Shown here piece after piece: positions 5,620 through 6,198 of a stretch of DNA of 6,198 nt. The stretch is from JAZRWQ01 sp045599805 (lineage in GTDB: Bacteria > Bacillota > Clostridia > Oscillospirales > UMGS1783): contig JAZRWQ010000117.1 of assembly GCA_045599805.1 (NCBI GenBank), forward strand, positions 1 through 6,198. The letters run 5' to 3'. A model generated the notes under the pieces. That model saw nothing but the letters and a program-made list of their open reading frames with translations. It searched no databases and was not told where the DNA came from. Position numbers and translations under genes: made by a program. Position 1 is the first letter of the stretch; each line of letters begins with the position of its first letter.

Positions 5620-6198
5620 ATGAGTACAATCAAACTTTTGCACGGAACCGATCATATTATAGATGTTCCGGATATCAATATCGGCAACGAGCACAACGAC
5701 TACGGTCGTGGTTTCTACTGCACCAAAATCGATGAAATGGCTTGTGAATGGGCTTGCAAGAAAAACACGGACGGTTTTGTCAATGCTTATGACTTTGACG
5801 ACGAAGGACTGAAAGTGCTCAATCTGTTGGATGGACAGCATACCGTCCTGAATTGGATAGCATTGCTTCTCAAATACAGAACCTTCAAACTTGATACGGA
5901 GCTCTCGGTTGATGCAAGAGATTATATCATCGCCAACTATTCGGTAGATTTGTCCGGAGTTGATGTTGTTATCGGATACCGGGCGGACGATTCCTATTTT
6001 CAGTATGCGGAATCTTTTGTGTCGAACGGCCTACCTCTTCGCAGCTTAAACAAGGCTCTTCGTCTCGGAAAACTCGGTGAGCAGACCGTTATCATTTCGC
6101 AAAAAGGATTTGACCGTCTGAAATTTGTCGATGCTCATCCTGTCGATAAAAGCATTTATTATCCGAAGTTTTTGGATAGAGATACCAAAGCGAGGGAT
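5620..6198 (+). CDS. DUF3990-like protein, putative ADP-ribosyltransferase fold, partial (C-terminus beyond right edge)
   Basis: 193 codons are visible with no stop before the window ends. The N-terminus IKLLHGTD (4-11) followed by NDYGRGFYCTKIDEMACEWA (26-45) is the hallmark I recall for DUF3990: an HG motif, then D(Y/F)GRGFY-T and an A-x-x-W-A helix. DUF3990 is grouped with ADP-ribosyltransferase folds, in which H (here H8), Y (here Y33) and a later Q/E residue (candidate E154 or Q155 in LGEQTVIIS) contact NAD. Activity is inferred, not shown. Further blocks are VNAYDFDDEGLKVLNL (55-70), VLNWIALLLKYR (76-87) and DVVIGYRADDSYFQY (115-129). AGGAGAG (5607-5613) six bases upstream sets the ATG. 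In Clostridia such genes often lie beside a short DUF3791 gene in toxin-antitoxin-like pairs. None is seen upstream here, so a partner could lie downstream. Confidence 0.75.
   Translation, partial: MSTIKLLHGTDHIIDVPDINIGNEHNDYGRGFYCTKIDEMACEWACKKNTDGFVNAYDFDDEGLKVLNLLDGQHTVLNWIALLLKYRTFKLDTELSVDARDYIIANYSVDLSGVDVVIGYRADDSYFQYAESFVSNGLPLRSLNKALRLGKLGEQTVIISQKGFDRLKFVDAHPVDKSIYYPKFLDRDTKARD

Noticed and set aside
5533..5841. Minus-strand 102-codon frame over the DUF3990 promoter and 5' end
   Set aside because: It would run through a consensus promoter and the conserved N-terminus of the plus-strand gene, and has no supporting family signal.

Overview
The window looks like chromosome from a gut-type Firmicute of class Clostridia, possibly Oscillospiraceae or a relative. 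This is inferred from gene content and signal style, not from a marker gene. The clues are BspA-like leucine-rich-repeat and GLUG surface proteins, a LytS-like kinase paired with a SARP-like response regulator, strong GGAGG ribosome binding sites, U-tailed terminators, a dispersed-type palindrome (GTAGGGGCG...CGCCC), and DUF6809 and DUF3990 genes.

Left part (1-2660, minus strand): two exported surface proteins. The upstream one (764-2533) joins a signal peptide, a ricin-like beta-trefoil, a GLUG beta-helix and a C-terminal membrane anchor with a lysine-rich tail. The downstream one (656 to beyond base 1) is a BspA-type leucine-rich-repeat protein cut by the window edge. The 107-bp gap between them holds a compound palindrome and no convincing promoter or terminator, so they are probably co-transcribed from a promoter at 2580-2608.

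Middle part (2636-4942, minus strand): a two-gene two-component operon. A 479-residue polytopic histidine kinase overlaps by 4 bp (ATGA) a 258-residue response regulator whose output is a SARP/OmpR-type winged helix. A promoter lies at 4914-4942 and a terminator at 2619-2660. Just beyond that terminator, the surface-protein promoter has a poor -35 box overlapped by two perfect TTTTAGC heptamers with 11-bp periodicity. That is the layout expected of a SARP- or PhoB-type activator site, so the two-component system may control the adjacent surface proteins.

Right part (5021-6198, plus strand): an orphan bidirectional terminator, then a small DUF6809-like gene with its own promoter and terminator, then a DUF3990-like gene that runs off the right edge. 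DUF3990 is a putative ADP-ribosyltransferase-fold family. Its promoter is full consensus (TTGACA, 17 bp, TATAAT, plus extended -10) and carries two CAT-N4-ATG sites flanking the -10 and start-site region, suggesting tight repression as in toxin-antitoxin-like loci. No tRNA, rRNA, CRISPR array, transposase or integrase gene was seen.
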